Source of the DNA: Streptomyces cavernicola
GTDB lineage: Bacteria; Actinomycetota; Actinomycetes; Streptomycetales; Streptomycetaceae
NCBI RefSeq assembly: GCF_029968035.1
Contig: NZ_JASCIQ010000007.1
Location: 178,743 to 242,742 of the forward strand
Length of the DNA: 64,000 nucleotides
Reading direction: 5' to 3'
Below the pieces are notes generated by a model. The model worked only from the letters and a program-made list of their open reading frames with translations, had not been told where the DNA came from and made no database searches. Position 1 is the stretch's first letter. Each line of letters starts with the position of its first letter. Of this stretch, positions 9,317-17,153 are shown piece by piece. The position numbers were made by a program, and so were the translations under genes.

Positions 9317-10176
9317 CACAGGAATCCGTTGTCGGCACGCTCGACGGCAACACCCTCAAGGAGCTGGCCCGCGTCATCTGCGGTGACGACCACCTCTACT
9401 ACCGCAGGGGCTTCGAGATCGCGCAGTTCCTGGAGAACTCCGGGTGGCGCAACGTGCCCGCGTACGACGGCGAGTACCGCGGCGAGTGGGCGCTCCAACT
9501 GCTCCTGGAACGTCGCGACGAGCCCACCGAGTTGGAGAAGGTACTCCTCAGGCTCGCAGACGCACGGGAGTACCTCGAAGAACCTGACATTCTCCCGACC
9601 ATCGTCAACGCGGTGAACACCTTCCTCGTTCACGAAGGTATCCGTCTGGAAAACCCTGGCGGCCGCCCCAGGATCGTCGCCTGCGACCCGGCTATGGCTC
9701 ACCCCGGCCAGCAGGCACCAGTCGAGCTCAGGGCCACCCTCACCGAAATCATCCGTGACCCGAAGATGGCTGCGCTGCTCCAGCGCCGTCTCGACGAAGC
9801 GCGCACCTGCTACGCCAACGGAGCTCACGTCGCAGCCATCATCATGCTTGGCAGCCTCCTCGAAGGCGTCCTGCTCACGGTGGTCGAGGAGCACGACTCC
9901 TCCCTCATGGGCAAAGAGAGCCCTGGTTCCATCAGCCTCTACAAACTCATCGGCATCTGCCACAGGGCGGGCTGGATCGACGCCGACGTAGAGCGCTTCA
10001 GCCAAACCCTCCGCGAATACCGCAACTTCGTTCACCCGCGCCGTGAGTTCGTTGAGGCCCACACTCCCGACCGCGACACGCTCACCGTGTCCTGGTACGT
10101 CGTCAACGGCGCCCTCAACGACCTCGCGGCCAGCCAGAAGACCAGGAACAACGAAGCACGAGGGGAAGCAGGTTGA
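9313..10176 (+). CDS. AbiJ/HEPN-like abortive-infection-type protein
   Basis: A 287-aa protein translationally coupled to the helicase-nuclease (ATGA overlap). The N-terminal half (ELARVICGDDHLYYRRGFEI, then W..QLLLERR....ELEKVLLRL) resembles the small N-terminal modules of AbiJ-type proteins. The C-terminal half (HVAAIIMLGSLLEGVLL, then LREYRNFVHPRREF) resembles the AbiJ-C/HEPN-like domain. YRNFVHP gives R-x3-H, or R-x6-H counting from the earlier Arg, close to the HEPN R-x(4-6)-H motif. I infer a toxin/effector or RNase-type role with its neighbours. The domain match is by eye and moderate. Confidence 0.8.
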   Translation: MTQESVVGTLDGNTLKELARVICGDDHLYYRRGFEIAQFLENSGWRNVPAYDGEYRGEWALQLLLERRDEPTELEKVLLRLADAREYLEEPDILPTIVNAVNTFLVHEGIRLENPGGRPRIVACDPAMAHPGQQAPVELRATLTEIIRDPKMAALLQRRLDEARTCYANGAHVAAIIMLGSLLEGVLLTVVEEHDSSLMGKESPGSISLYKLIGICHRAGWIDADVERFSQTLREYRNFVHPRREFVEAHTPDRDTLTVSWYVVNGALNDLAASQKTRNNEARGEAG

Positions 10177-11513
10177 AGCCCACGGCAGTAATACTCAAGG
10201 ACCTCGCCGAGCCGTCGAACATCGCAGTCCACTCGAACTCGGAGCTGGCCGGGAACGTGAGCGCCGCCGCGGCGGACGACGACAAACAGAGAAAGGGCAA
10301 GGACGTCGATCCGCTCCGCCGCAAGCCGGAACTGCAGCCCATACCGGCGAAGGACCTCGCTCGCAGCGCAGAACTCACACCTTGGGACGTGCTGCACACA
10401 CTGGGACGGGCAATCACCTTGGCCCGACGCGGAGCGGGACGCGGCCTCGCCGAGCACTGGGGCTGCCTGAAGTACAACCAGGCCCTGACCGGGGACGCAG
10501 CCTCCTTCATGGCGCTCTCGGCCGAGGGCCGGGAAACCGCTGACTACTACAAGGCACTCCAGTCGGGAGAACTAGGCACCGGTTTCGCACTGGCGCTCGC
10601 CACACGGCTCCTGAACATGCGCTACCCGGATCGCTTCGTCTCGATCGTGCCGGCCGACACGGCCCTGCGCGCAGGATGGGCCCTGACCAGCAGAGACTCG
10701 GGCCCGAGGTCGGGGTATCGGTATCGCCCGCAGTTCTTCGCCGAAGTGTGGAAACCCGGCGAGCCGTCGCGCGTCATCCCCATCGCCTGCAAAGGCAACC
10801 ACAGCGGTCTGTCCAGCTCCTACACTCAGCTCGCGTCAGCTTCCGCCCACGTCGAGGCGGTGCACATCGGAGCATGGGACGAGACACCGTGCCTGGTGTT
10901 CAGCACCGAGCTGCCGCTCGACGGACCGCTCACGGTGCACACCCTGGAGGCCGAAGGAAGCGGAGGCTGGCTCGATGCCCCGGCCCGCGTGCTCGATCAC
11001 CCGTTGGAAGACGACAACGTCTTTCCGGGCATCCAGCCACCCACACAGAGCAAGACGCCTCCGGAGCCGGTACCGGGCTACCACGTGAAGCCGGACCTCT
11101 ACGCCTGGTTCCAACATGCCCTCGCCCGAACCACCGCGGCCGGGCTCACCGCCTTCGCCGGAGACGGAAAGGCTACCGCCCCATACCTGACGAAACGGCA
11201 AGGACAGCGGCACTTCACCGGCCTGAGCCACGCGGCCACCAACAGCGTCCAGGACGCACGCCACCGGTTCCTCGACATCGACTTCGTCGGCACCGACCAT
11301 GTCTTCCGCCTCAACCGGAAGCGGGTCGAGGTGTTCTCCGGCGTCGCGAAGAACGTCTTCCGCCACCTCGAGAAGGGACAAGTGGACCAGTACCGCCGTG
11401 AGATCTACGCGCGCCGGTCCACATGGCCTCGCGACACCTGGGACCCACGATGGAACGGGCCCATCTCCGTGCACTCCGACGGCTCCGTACTGGCCATGCG
11501 TCTACTGCGTTGA
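10173..11513 (+). CDS. Unknown large protein, third gene of the island operon
   Basis: A 446-aa protein, family not recognised. It starts with TTG at 10173 overlapping the previous stop (TTGA), with GAGGGG about eight bases upstream. The N-terminus (1-60) is polar and probably disordered. A compact region at about 80-260 includes EHWGCLKYNQALTGDAASFM, FALALATRLLNMRYPDRFVS and VIPIACKGNHSG. The strand ending in IACKG after EVW could be a degenerate D/E-x-K nuclease core, but this is speculation. A second region at about 320-446 is rich in His/Arg. Its tight coupling to the helicase-nuclease and HEPN-like genes argues for one functional unit. Confidence 0.8.
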   Translation: MKPTAVILKDLAEPSNIAVHSNSELAGNVSAAAADDDKQRKGKDVDPLRRKPELQPIPAKDLARSAELTPWDVLHTLGRAITLARRGAGRGLAEHWGCLKYNQALTGDAASFMALSAEGRETADYYKALQSGELGTGFALALATRLLNMRYPDRFVSIVPADTALRAGWALTSRDSGPRSGYRYRPQFFAEVWKPGEPSRVIPIACKGNHSGLSSSYTQLASASAHVEAVHIGAWDETPCLVFSTELPLDGPLTVHTLEAEGSGGWLDAPARVLDHPLEDDNVFPGIQPPTQSKTPPEPVPGYHVKPDLYAWFQHALARTTAAGLTAFAGDGKATAPYLTKRQGQRHFTGLSHAATNSVQDARHRFLDIDFVGTDHVFRLNRKRVEVFSGVAKNVFRHLEKGQVDQYRREIYARRSTWPRDTWDPRWNGPISVHSDGSVLAMRLLR

Positions 11514-11549
11514 CCCACGGGCATGCTCGGGTGCGGGTCGCCGCGCGCT

Positions 11550-11597
11550 CGCAGGCCATGGTCCTGCTCCACCATCGGATCAGTGCCATGGCCTGCG
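11550..11597. terminator. Long inverted repeat after the island operon
   Basis: Perfect 12-bp arms CGCAGGCCATGG (11550-11561) and CCATGGCCTGCG (11586-11597) around a 24-base loop, 37 bases after the operon stop and followed by a G-run. This is a probable transcription-stopping hairpin, though no T-tract is present. The gap 11514-11697 holds no convincing gene. Confidence 0.45.
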
Positions 11598-11697
11598 GGG
11601 GGGGGATCTCCCTGCGCTCCACATGCCCCGGTTTGGTGCTGGCTCAGCCTTCGGTGGACAGGCCGACCACCACAGCGACACCGCTCAGATGTTTCCG

Positions 11698-11964
11698 TCA
11701 CCAAGCGCCGACGTTGCGTGGTCCAGGCGCAGCCAAGACGATCGACAGCTCCGCGCCCGGTGCCTCAGCTGCCCACAATGCGTGTTCGGACGACAACTGG
11801 GAGGGCCCCGCCAGCATCGGCAACGGCCTGAACTGCTGGCCACCAGGCGAACGCTCCCGGCGAGCCGCGCCGTCCAGCGCACACAGCAAGCGGTCGCGCT
11901 CCTCGCCCGGAAGACGAGCCAGCAGGCGCATCACCCCACCGAGGTCATCCTCGCTCGCCGTCAC
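11698..11964 (-). CDS. Small hypothetical protein downstream of the metallo-hydrolase
   Basis: An 88-aa open frame whose GTG overlaps the TGA of the metallo-hydrolase (GTGA), suggesting translational coupling. It opens with an acidic/amphipathic helix (EDDLGGVMRLLARLPGEERD) and has no family I recognise. Third-position GC is moderate, not strongly Streptomyces-like. It may be a real coupled gene or a chance frame at the island edge. Confidence 0.4.
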   Translation of the reverse strand: MTASEDDLGGVMRLLARLPGEERDRLLCALDGAARRERSPGGQQFRPLPMLAGPSQLSSEHALWAAEAPGAELSIVLAAPGPRNVGAW

Positions 11965-13196
11965 CGATCCCCCGCAGGGTCAAGATCACGCCTGGAGACC
12001 TCGGCAGGAGCTTCGACCGACTGGGGCCTGCGCCACGGGTGAGCCATCGGATGGGACACCGGCCGCCACCACGGCTCCTCCGGCAGCAGCTTCCCCACCG
12101 GCTCGAACGGCTCGCCCGGACGGGGGAACGCCACAGTCTGGCCGGCCTCCTCGGCCTCGTACTTCGTCCACTCCCCCGGCTCCGCCCAGGCATGCGGAGC
12201 CAGATTGAACGTGCCCCAGTGGATCGGCAACATCACCCCACCCGGACCACCCCCCTGCAGGTCAAAGTGCGCCTGAACCCCCTCCGCAGGCGTCATGTGA
12301 ATGTCCGGCCACCCACCAGGCAGCGGCATATAATCCGTGTGGTTCTTGGGCCAGTACTCGCTGTAGGCGCCGATCTGGATCATCGTCGCGTCGAACGGGC
12401 CGTGCTCGGCGCCGATGTCGCGGAAGCCCGGGAAGTAGCCGGTGTCCCCGGAGTGGAAGATGCGGTGCTCCTCGCCCGCCACGGCCCAGGACGCCCAGAG
12501 CGTGTGCTGCTCGTTGCGCAGTCCGCGCCCGCAGAAGTGCCGGGCCGGGGTGGCGGTGAAGCCGAGGCCGGCGATCTCCGTCCGCTCGTGCCAGTCCAGC
12601 TCGCGCAGCCGGTCCGGGGACACGCCCCAGTGCTCCAGGTGCGCGCCCACGCCGAGCGGCACCGCGAAGACCGTGTCCGTGTCGGCCAGCGCCTTGATGG
12701 TGGGCAGGTCCAGGTGGTCGTAGTGGTCGTGCGAGATGACGATCGCGTCCACAGGGCCGAGCGCGGTGAGCGGCACCGGCACCGGGTGCAGCCGCTTCGG
12801 ACCGGCGAATGCGAAGGGCGAGCAGCGCTCTCCCCAGACCGGGTCGAAGAGCACCCGCCTGCCGTCGATCTCCGCGAGGACGCTGGAGTGCCCCATCCAC
12901 GTCAGGCGCAGGCCGCTCGCGGGCGGGCGGGCCAGGTCGGCCAGGGTCGTCGGGTGCACGGGCACGGTCCCGGAGGGGGCCCGGCGCAGCCGCTCCTCCT
13001 TGCGGAAGTACGTCTTCGCGAACTCGACCTTGGAGCCGAGCGGGCCGACGCGCGCGCCCACGGGGTTGACGAACCGGCCGTCCGCGAAGTTCGGCGATCT
13101 CCGGATCCGCGCCAGGCGCTCACCGGTCGCGTCGGCGCCGAAGGAGGCGGGCCGAAGCAGGCGGAGCTGGGAGCGTAGGGAGCGGATGCCGGTCAC
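11961..13196 (-). CDS. MBL-fold metallo-hydrolase (NAPE-PLD/UlaG-like)
   Basis: A 411-aa metallo-beta-lactamase-fold hydrolase similar to the NAPE-PLD/ComEC-like branch. Zinc-binding motif SHDHYDHLD (HxHxDH) lies at about residues 153-161. Further ligands are expected from RHFCGRG and FHSGDTGYFPGF, and the conserved tail has MTPAEGVQAH and LPIHWGTFNLAPH. The GTG start has TGGAGG six bases upstream. The substrate is unknown; relatives cleave phosphodiesters or act as L-ascorbate-6-phosphate lactonase-like enzymes. The C-terminal 115 residues are duplicated as a diverged remnant at 3760-4110 on the far side of the island. Confidence 0.9.
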   Translation of the reverse strand: MTGIRSLRSQLRLLRPASFGADATGERLARIRRSPNFADGRFVNPVGARVGPLGSKVEFAKTYFRKEERLRRAPSGTVPVHPTTLADLARPPASGLRLTWMGHSSVLAEIDGRRVLFDPVWGERCSPFAFAGPKRLHPVPVPLTALGPVDAIVISHDHYDHLDLPTIKALADTDTVFAVPLGVGAHLEHWGVSPDRLRELDWHERTEIAGLGFTATPARHFCGRGLRNEQHTLWASWAVAGEEHRIFHSGDTGYFPGFRDIGAEHGPFDATMIQIGAYSEYWPKNHTDYMPLPGGWPDIHMTPAEGVQAHFDLQGGGPGGVMLPIHWGTFNLAPHAWAEPGEWTKYEAEEAGQTVAFPRPGEPFEPVGKLLPEEPWWRPVSHPMAHPWRRPQSVEAPAEVSRRDLDPAGDR

Positions 13197-13297
13197 GGGT
13201 CCTCCAGCGGAGCGATTCGGTCAGGTTTTCATTATGGGCGGCCGGTATGACAACGCCTCGTGGACGCCTCCCGTGCCCGGCGGCCCCGGCGGGCCTG

Positions 13298-13365
13298 GGC
13301 CGGTCCGTACGCCTCTCGTCGCGCGGCCCTAGGCCGGTCCCCGTACGCCTCTCGTCGCGCGGCCC
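13298..13365. repeat. Tandem duplication of ~34 bp
   Basis: Two near-identical units (13298-13329 and 13332-13365) share GTACGCCTCTCGTCGCGCGG. The second has two extra C residues. They lie downstream of the PPOX gene, in its 3' flank. Confidence 0.7.
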
Positions 13366-13372
13366 GCCCCCG

Positions 13373-13813
13373 TCACCCGGCGGGCTGCCCGTAGGCGCGC
13401 TCGACCGGGATGCTGAGCACGAGCCGCCGCTCGCGCACCATCGCGGCGCGGTAGTCGTCCCAGTCCGGATGCTCGCCGCGGACGTCGCGGTAGAGCCGGA
13501 TCAGCTCCTCCACGGTCTGGTCGTACGGGTCCTCGGCCACTGGGGTGAGTTCGGCGGTCCCCTCGACGACGGTCCAGGCCCAGCGGTCGGCGCTCGTGAC
13601 GTGGTACGAGGCCCGGGGGTCGCGGCGAAGGTTGCGGGTCTTGGCCCGGTCGTCGGTGACGGAGATCCGCAGCACGCGCGCCTGCGGGTCGTAGTGGTGG
13701 TTGACGTTGGACAGTTGAGGGCGGCCGTCGCGCCGCAGCGTGACCAGCACCCCTCCGGCGTACTCCGTGAGCAGCTTCAGCAGGGCGTCCTGGTGCTCGT
13801 CTCCTGTCGTCAT
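13373..13813 (-). CDS. PPOX-class F420-dependent oxidoreductase
   Basis: A 146-aa split-barrel flavin/deazaflavin oxidoreductase of the PPOX/pyridoxamine-oxidase-like group. Typical features: GGVLVTLRRDGRPQLSNVNH near the N-terminus, LRISVTDDRAKTRNLRRDPR, ASYHVTSAD and the barrel strand VEGTAEL. Actinobacterial members use F420. The substrate cannot be read from sequence. The length is normal. ATG start at 13813; the gene is transcribed away from the CMD gene at 13999. Confidence 0.9.
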   Translation of the reverse strand: MTTGDEHQDALLKLLTEYAGGVLVTLRRDGRPQLSNVNHHYDPQARVLRISVTDDRAKTRNLRRDPRASYHVTSADRWAWTVVEGTAELTPVAEDPYDQTVEELIRLYRDVRGEHPDWDDYRAAMVRERRLVLSIPVERAYGQPAG

Positions 13814-13998
13814 GCCTCGTCAACGCGCCGGAGCCGCGAAGGATTCCGCCCACGGGACGGCTCCGCGACGCCCGCCGCGGCGGGCGATGTCACGTTCCGC
13901 CCACCGTGATCCGTCACAGAGGCGAAAGCCGCACGGGCCCGTACGACCGACCCGTACGGCAGCTCCGTACGACCCGTTCCGCATCTGGAGGCGACCCC

Positions 13999-14562
13999 AT
14001 GGCCCGCATTTCCCTGACCCCGCCCGAGACCGTCCTCAACCGTTTCGTGCAGTGGTACTGCACGCGCGCGTACGGCAGGGTCATGGACCCGGTGAAGGCG
14101 TCCGGGCACCACCCGAGGCTGCTGTGGGCGCAGTTGCGGTTCGAGCAGGCCGTGGCCCGGTGGGACAAGCTCGACGCGGATCTGAAGGCGCTTGCGGTGA
14201 TGGCCTCGGCGGCGTCGATCGGCTGCTCGTGGTGCATGGACTTCGGGTACTGGAAGGAGCACGGGCGCGGCATGGACGAGCGCAAGCTCAGGGACGTGCC
14301 GACCTGGCGCGACAGCGAGGTCTACTCGGACGTTGAGCGGGACGTCATGGAGTACGCGGAGGCCATGACCGCCAACCCGCCCGAGGTCTCGGACGAGCTG
14401 GCCGCGCGGCTCACGGGCCGCCTGGGCGAGCCGGCGTTCGTCGAGCTGACGATGCTGGTCGCGGTGGAGAACCTGCGCTCCCGCTACAACTCGGCGCTCG
14501 GTCTGACCAGCCAGGGCTTCAAGGACTCCTGCGACCTGCGGGACGCCCGCTCCGGGGCGTGA
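13999..14562 (+). CDS. Carboxymuconolactone decarboxylase family protein
   Basis: A 187-aa CMD/AhpD-fold protein with the family CxxC-type motif GCSWCMDFGYW (about residues 73-83), preceded by LKALAVMASA. The motif is typical of alkylhydroperoxidase-like proteins that reduce peroxides or act on small aromatic lactones. The ATG at 13999 has GGAGG nine bases upstream. The open frame back to 13906 is rejected for lack of Shine-Dalgarno and family similarity. It faces the GDSL hydrolase convergently. Confidence 0.9.
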   Translation: MARISLTPPETVLNRFVQWYCTRAYGRVMDPVKASGHHPRLLWAQLRFEQAVARWDKLDADLKALAVMASAASIGCSWCMDFGYWKEHGRGMDERKLRDVPTWRDSEVYSDVERDVMEYAEAMTANPPEVSDELAARLTGRLGEPAFVELTMLVAVENLRSRYNSALGLTSQGFKDSCDLRDARSGA

Positions 14563-14610
14563 CCGCCGCGCCCCTCCGACCCGCGCGATCGGCGGGATCC
14601 GTACGACCTT

Positions 14611-15432
14611 TCAACTGGCCGATTCCAACTGGGACTTGAGGATGTACGGGTCCACGACGCCCTTGGCCGAGACGTGGTCGCCGGAGGACTCGCCGCGCAG
14701 CCTGCGCCCGATCCAGGGCACCAGGTACTCGCGGGCCCACTGGATGTCGTCGCGCCGCTCCTCCAGGGTGCCGCGCGGCGGCAGCGGCGGCCACGGCTGG
14801 TCGGGGTCGACCGGGACGTCGAGGCCGAGCACCTGGGCGGCGCGCAGCGCGACGCGGGTGTGGCCCTCGGGCGAGAGGTGCAGCCGGTCGCCGTCCCAGG
14901 CGCGGCGGTCCTGCACGGAGCGCAGCGACCAGAGGTCGAGGACGGGGCACCGGTAGCGGTCGGCGACCGCGCGCACATGGGCGTTGTACGTGGCGATCTT
15001 GCCGCGCAGGTGCCGCAGGACGGGCACGCCGCGGGTGTCGAAGCCGGTGGTCACCATGACCGTGCCGACGGACTCCTTGAGGTCGATCACGGCGCGCTCG
15101 AAGCGCTCGGCGACGTCGTCCGGGTCGGTGCCGGGCCGGATGATGTCGTTGCCGCCGGCGCAGAAGCTCACCAGCTCGGGGGCGAGCTCCTTGGCCCGCG
15201 GCACCTGGTCGGCGACTATCTGGTCGAGCAGCTTCCCGCGCACGGCGAGGTTGGTGTACTCGAAGGTGTGCTCGGGGTGCCGGTCGGAGAGGAGCACGGC
15301 GAACCGGTCGGCCCAGCCGACGAAACCGCCGTCCGGGCCGGGGTCCCCGACGCCTTCGCTGAAACTGTCGCCTATGGCCGCGTACGAGCTGGGGACCGCG
15401 GTGCTGATGAGGGGTGCCGAATCGTCTGCCAC
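14611..15432 (-). CDS. SGNH/GDSL hydrolase
   Basis: A 273-aa SGNH-fold esterase/lipase-like enzyme. Block I is AAIGDSFSEGVGDP (catalytic Ser in GDS), block III is CAGGNDI (Asn), and block V is DRLHLSPEGH (Asp/His). No signal peptide is visible, so it is probably cytoplasmic. GTG start at 15432. A promoter and palindromic operator candidate lie directly upstream (15461-15525). The last third (residues 200-273) extends beyond the minimal fold and includes a conserved WAREYLVPWIGRRLRG segment. Confidence 0.92.
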   Translation of the reverse strand: MADDSAPLISTAVPSSYAAIGDSFSEGVGDPGPDGGFVGWADRFAVLLSDRHPEHTFEYTNLAVRGKLLDQIVADQVPRAKELAPELVSFCAGGNDIIRPGTDPDDVAERFERAVIDLKESVGTVMVTTGFDTRGVPVLRHLRGKIATYNAHVRAVADRYRCPVLDLWSLRSVQDRRAWDGDRLHLSPEGHTRVALRAAQVLGLDVPVDPDQPWPPLPPRGTLEERRDDIQWAREYLVPWIGRRLRGESSGDHVSAKGVVDPYILKSQLESAS

Positions 15433-15460
15433 GTCGGCATATCTTTCACCTCGCTAAGTG

Positions 15461-15478
15461 ACCTACGCCACCGTAGGT
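15461..15478. promoter_or_regulatory. Palindromic operator candidate upstream of the GDSL gene
   Basis: ACCTACG-CCAC-CGTAGGT is a perfect 7+7 bp inverted repeat placed about 10-27 bases downstream of the predicted start point of the GDSL promoter. Its geometry is TetR-operator-like; the regulator is unknown. Confidence 0.5.
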
Positions 15479-15495
15479 AGGGGTTGACTCCTGGT

Positions 15496-15525
15496 GATAT
15501 ACGCCATGCGTAAAGAGTCGATCAA
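15496..15525 (-). promoter_or_regulatory. Sigma-70-type promoter candidate for the GDSL gene
   Basis: On the minus strand, TTGATC (15520-15525), an 18-base spacer and TATATC (15496-15501) resemble a principal-sigma promoter about 65 bases upstream of the GTG. The adjacent palindrome would overlap the early transcript. Confidence 0.4.
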
Positions 15526-15624
15526 GCCGGAATAGGGCCTGACGTCCCAAGTGGACGGATTCATTCCGAGGGCCGTCGCCCCGGCGGCACCCCACCGCGA
15601 CCCCTCCACGACCAGGCCGTCCCG

Positions 15625-16287
15625 TCAGCGGTGCGGCCCCGGTGAGGGGCGGGTGCCGAGACCCAGGCGGTCCCGCTCGGGGAAGTACCAGCGCATGACC
15701 TCGCGGAGCTTGTCCGAGTCATCGCGGGCCCAGTTGCGCATGAGCTCGGAGCCGAAGGAGATCGCGGTGACCGGGCGGGCCCCCGCGGCGATCATCCGGT
15801 CGAAGGCGCGGTCGTGGGCCACGGGCGTGATGCCGCCGACGGCGTCCGCGACCGGGAACACCTCGTACCCCTCGGCGAGCATGTCCAGGGTCGGGAACGT
15901 CAGGCAGACCTCGGTCCACAGGCCGCCGATGACGACCTTCCGCCGGCCGGTCGCCACGATCGCCGCGCGGAACTCCGGGTCCTCCCAGGCGTTCACGCCG
16001 GTCCGGTCGATCTCGGCGACGCCGGGCAGCTCGTCGAGGATCGCGCGTGCGGTGCCCTCGTTGACGCCCATGTCCACGCCCACGGTGCTCAGGACCACCG
16101 GCACCTCGTACGCGGTGGCCAGCTTGGCGACGGCGCGGACGTTGAGGTCGATCTCCTCCGGGCTCGAGGAGGTGACGGTCCCGTACTGGCCCGGCTGGTA
16201 GTCGATCAGCGCGAGCACGCAGTTGTCCGGCGTGAGCAGCCGGTCAGCCCTGGGGTCGCGCTGGGGTTCCGGTGCGAGCTTCGGCAC
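15625..16287 (-). CDS. Isochorismatase-family cysteine hydrolase (YcaC-like)
   Basis: A 220-aa hydrolase of the isochorismatase/nicotinamidase superfamily. Asp in ALIDYQPGQYGTV, Lys in TGRRKVVIGGLW and catalytic Cys in WTEVCLTFP form the D-K-C triad. The VADAVGG and AHDRAFDRMIAAGA segments match the YcaC subgroup of unknown substrate. It lies 79 bases downstream of the TetR start in tandem orientation. It is probably co-regulated only if transcripts read through the TetR gene. Confidence 0.9.
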   Translation of the reverse strand: MPKLAPEPQRDPRADRLLTPDNCVLALIDYQPGQYGTVTSSSPEEIDLNVRAVAKLATAYEVPVVLSTVGVDMGVNEGTARAILDELPGVAEIDRTGVNAWEDPEFRAAIVATGRRKVVIGGLWTEVCLTFPTLDMLAEGYEVFPVADAVGGITPVAHDRAFDRMIAAGARPVTAISFGSELMRNWARDDSDKLREVMRWYFPERDRLGLGTRPSPGPHR

Positions 16288-16365
16288 GGCTCTTCCTTTC
16301 CGGCTTTCCGGTGGGGGCCCTGCCCATGGTGTCCGCTGCGGTGCGGGGGCGCGAGCGCGGGAGGG

Positions 16366-17043
16366 TCAGGTCTCCCCGCGCGACCCCCGGGCCCGCCGCG
16401 TCCGCCGCTTCTCGGACACCGCGTCGAACAGCGGCGGCAGGAACGTGACCGCCAGCTCCTCCGGGGCAAGGCGGTCGGGCTCGACCAGGCTCTGGGCGAG
16501 GGAGCCCTCGTGGACGGCCGTGGTGAGGCGGGCCAAGGTGTCCAGGTCCACGGTCGGGCGCCGGCCGAGGCGGTCGAAGAGGCGACCGAGGAGCCCCGCG
16601 ACCTCCGCGCGCAGCCGCCCGTCGTGCTCGGCGAGCGCGCGCGCCGCCTCCGGGCGTCGGATGGCGTGCAGGGTGAACTCGGTGGAGAGCAGGTACCAGC
16701 GGCGCTCCGCCTCGTCGACGGTGCTCACCCGCGTGAGCACCGCGCGTACCGGATCGGCATCCTCGGGCAGCTCCGCGAGCGCGTCGACGGCCTGCGTCAG
16801 CCGGTCCACGACGCTCTGTGCGTGCAGGTCGAACAGGGCGAGGAACAGGGCTTCCTTGGTGCGGAAGTTGGAGTAGAACGCGCCGCGCGTGTACCCGGCC
16901 CGCTCGCAGATCTCCTCGATCGACGCCCCGTGGAACCCGCGCTCGGCGAAGGTGTCGAGCGCCGCTTCGAGAAGGCGTGCGGTGGTCTGCGGCCGCCGCT
17001 TCGTGGGCCCCTTCGGCAACGTGACCCTCCCGGGCATTGACAT
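16366..17043 (-). CDS. TetR/AcrR-family transcriptional regulator
   Basis: About 225 aa. N-terminal HTH: TTARLLEAALDTFAERGFHG, then IEEICERAGYTRGAFYSNFR, KEALFLALF. The ligand domain follows. Start choice is uncertain: ATG 17043 or 17037, or a TTG at 17025 with GGGAGGGT upstream. It diverges from the class II aldolase gene at 17154, and the gap contains a perfect 30-bp palindrome (17074-17103) that I infer to be its operator, giving autorepression plus control of the aldolase. Confidence 0.9.
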   Translation of the reverse strand: MSMPGRVTLPKGPTKRRPQTTARLLEAALDTFAERGFHGASIEEICERAGYTRGAFYSNFRTKEALFLALFDLHAQSVVDRLTQAVDALAELPEDADPVRAVLTRVSTVDEAERRWYLLSTEFTLHAIRRPEAARALAEHDGRLRAEVAGLLGRLFDRLGRRPTVDLDTLARLTTAVHEGSLAQSLVEPDRLAPEELAVTFLPPLFDAVSEKRRTRRARGSRGET

Positions 17044-17073
17044 GCCTACGCGACCGCGCCGACGATACAGCAC

Positions 17074-17103
17074 CGTATCGGATACGGATCTGTATCCGAT
17101 ACG
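17074..17103. promoter_or_regulatory. Perfect TetR-type operator in divergent promoter region
   Basis: Arms CGTATCGGATAC (17074-17085) and GTATCCGATACG (17092-17103) are exact complements around a 6-base spacer. Each arm is itself a GTATC-N-GATAC palindrome, so four GTATC/GATAC half-sites occur here, with a further GATAC at 17064-17068. This geometry suits two TetR dimers. Confidence 0.75.
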
Positions 17104-17153
17104 AGTACGCATCCGGCTGCGCCGCGCACCCTTGCGCCCCAGGAGGTCCGCCC

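Noticed and set aside
11405..11704. 99-codon minus frame with CxC residues overlapping the end of the third island gene
   Set aside because: Overlaps a well-supported gene on the other strand, TTG start without Shine-Dalgarno, no recognisable domain.
3760..13196. Recent direct-repeat insertion of a mobile element flanked by target duplication
   Set aside because: Flanking copies are only about 65-70% identical and no transposase or integrase is present.
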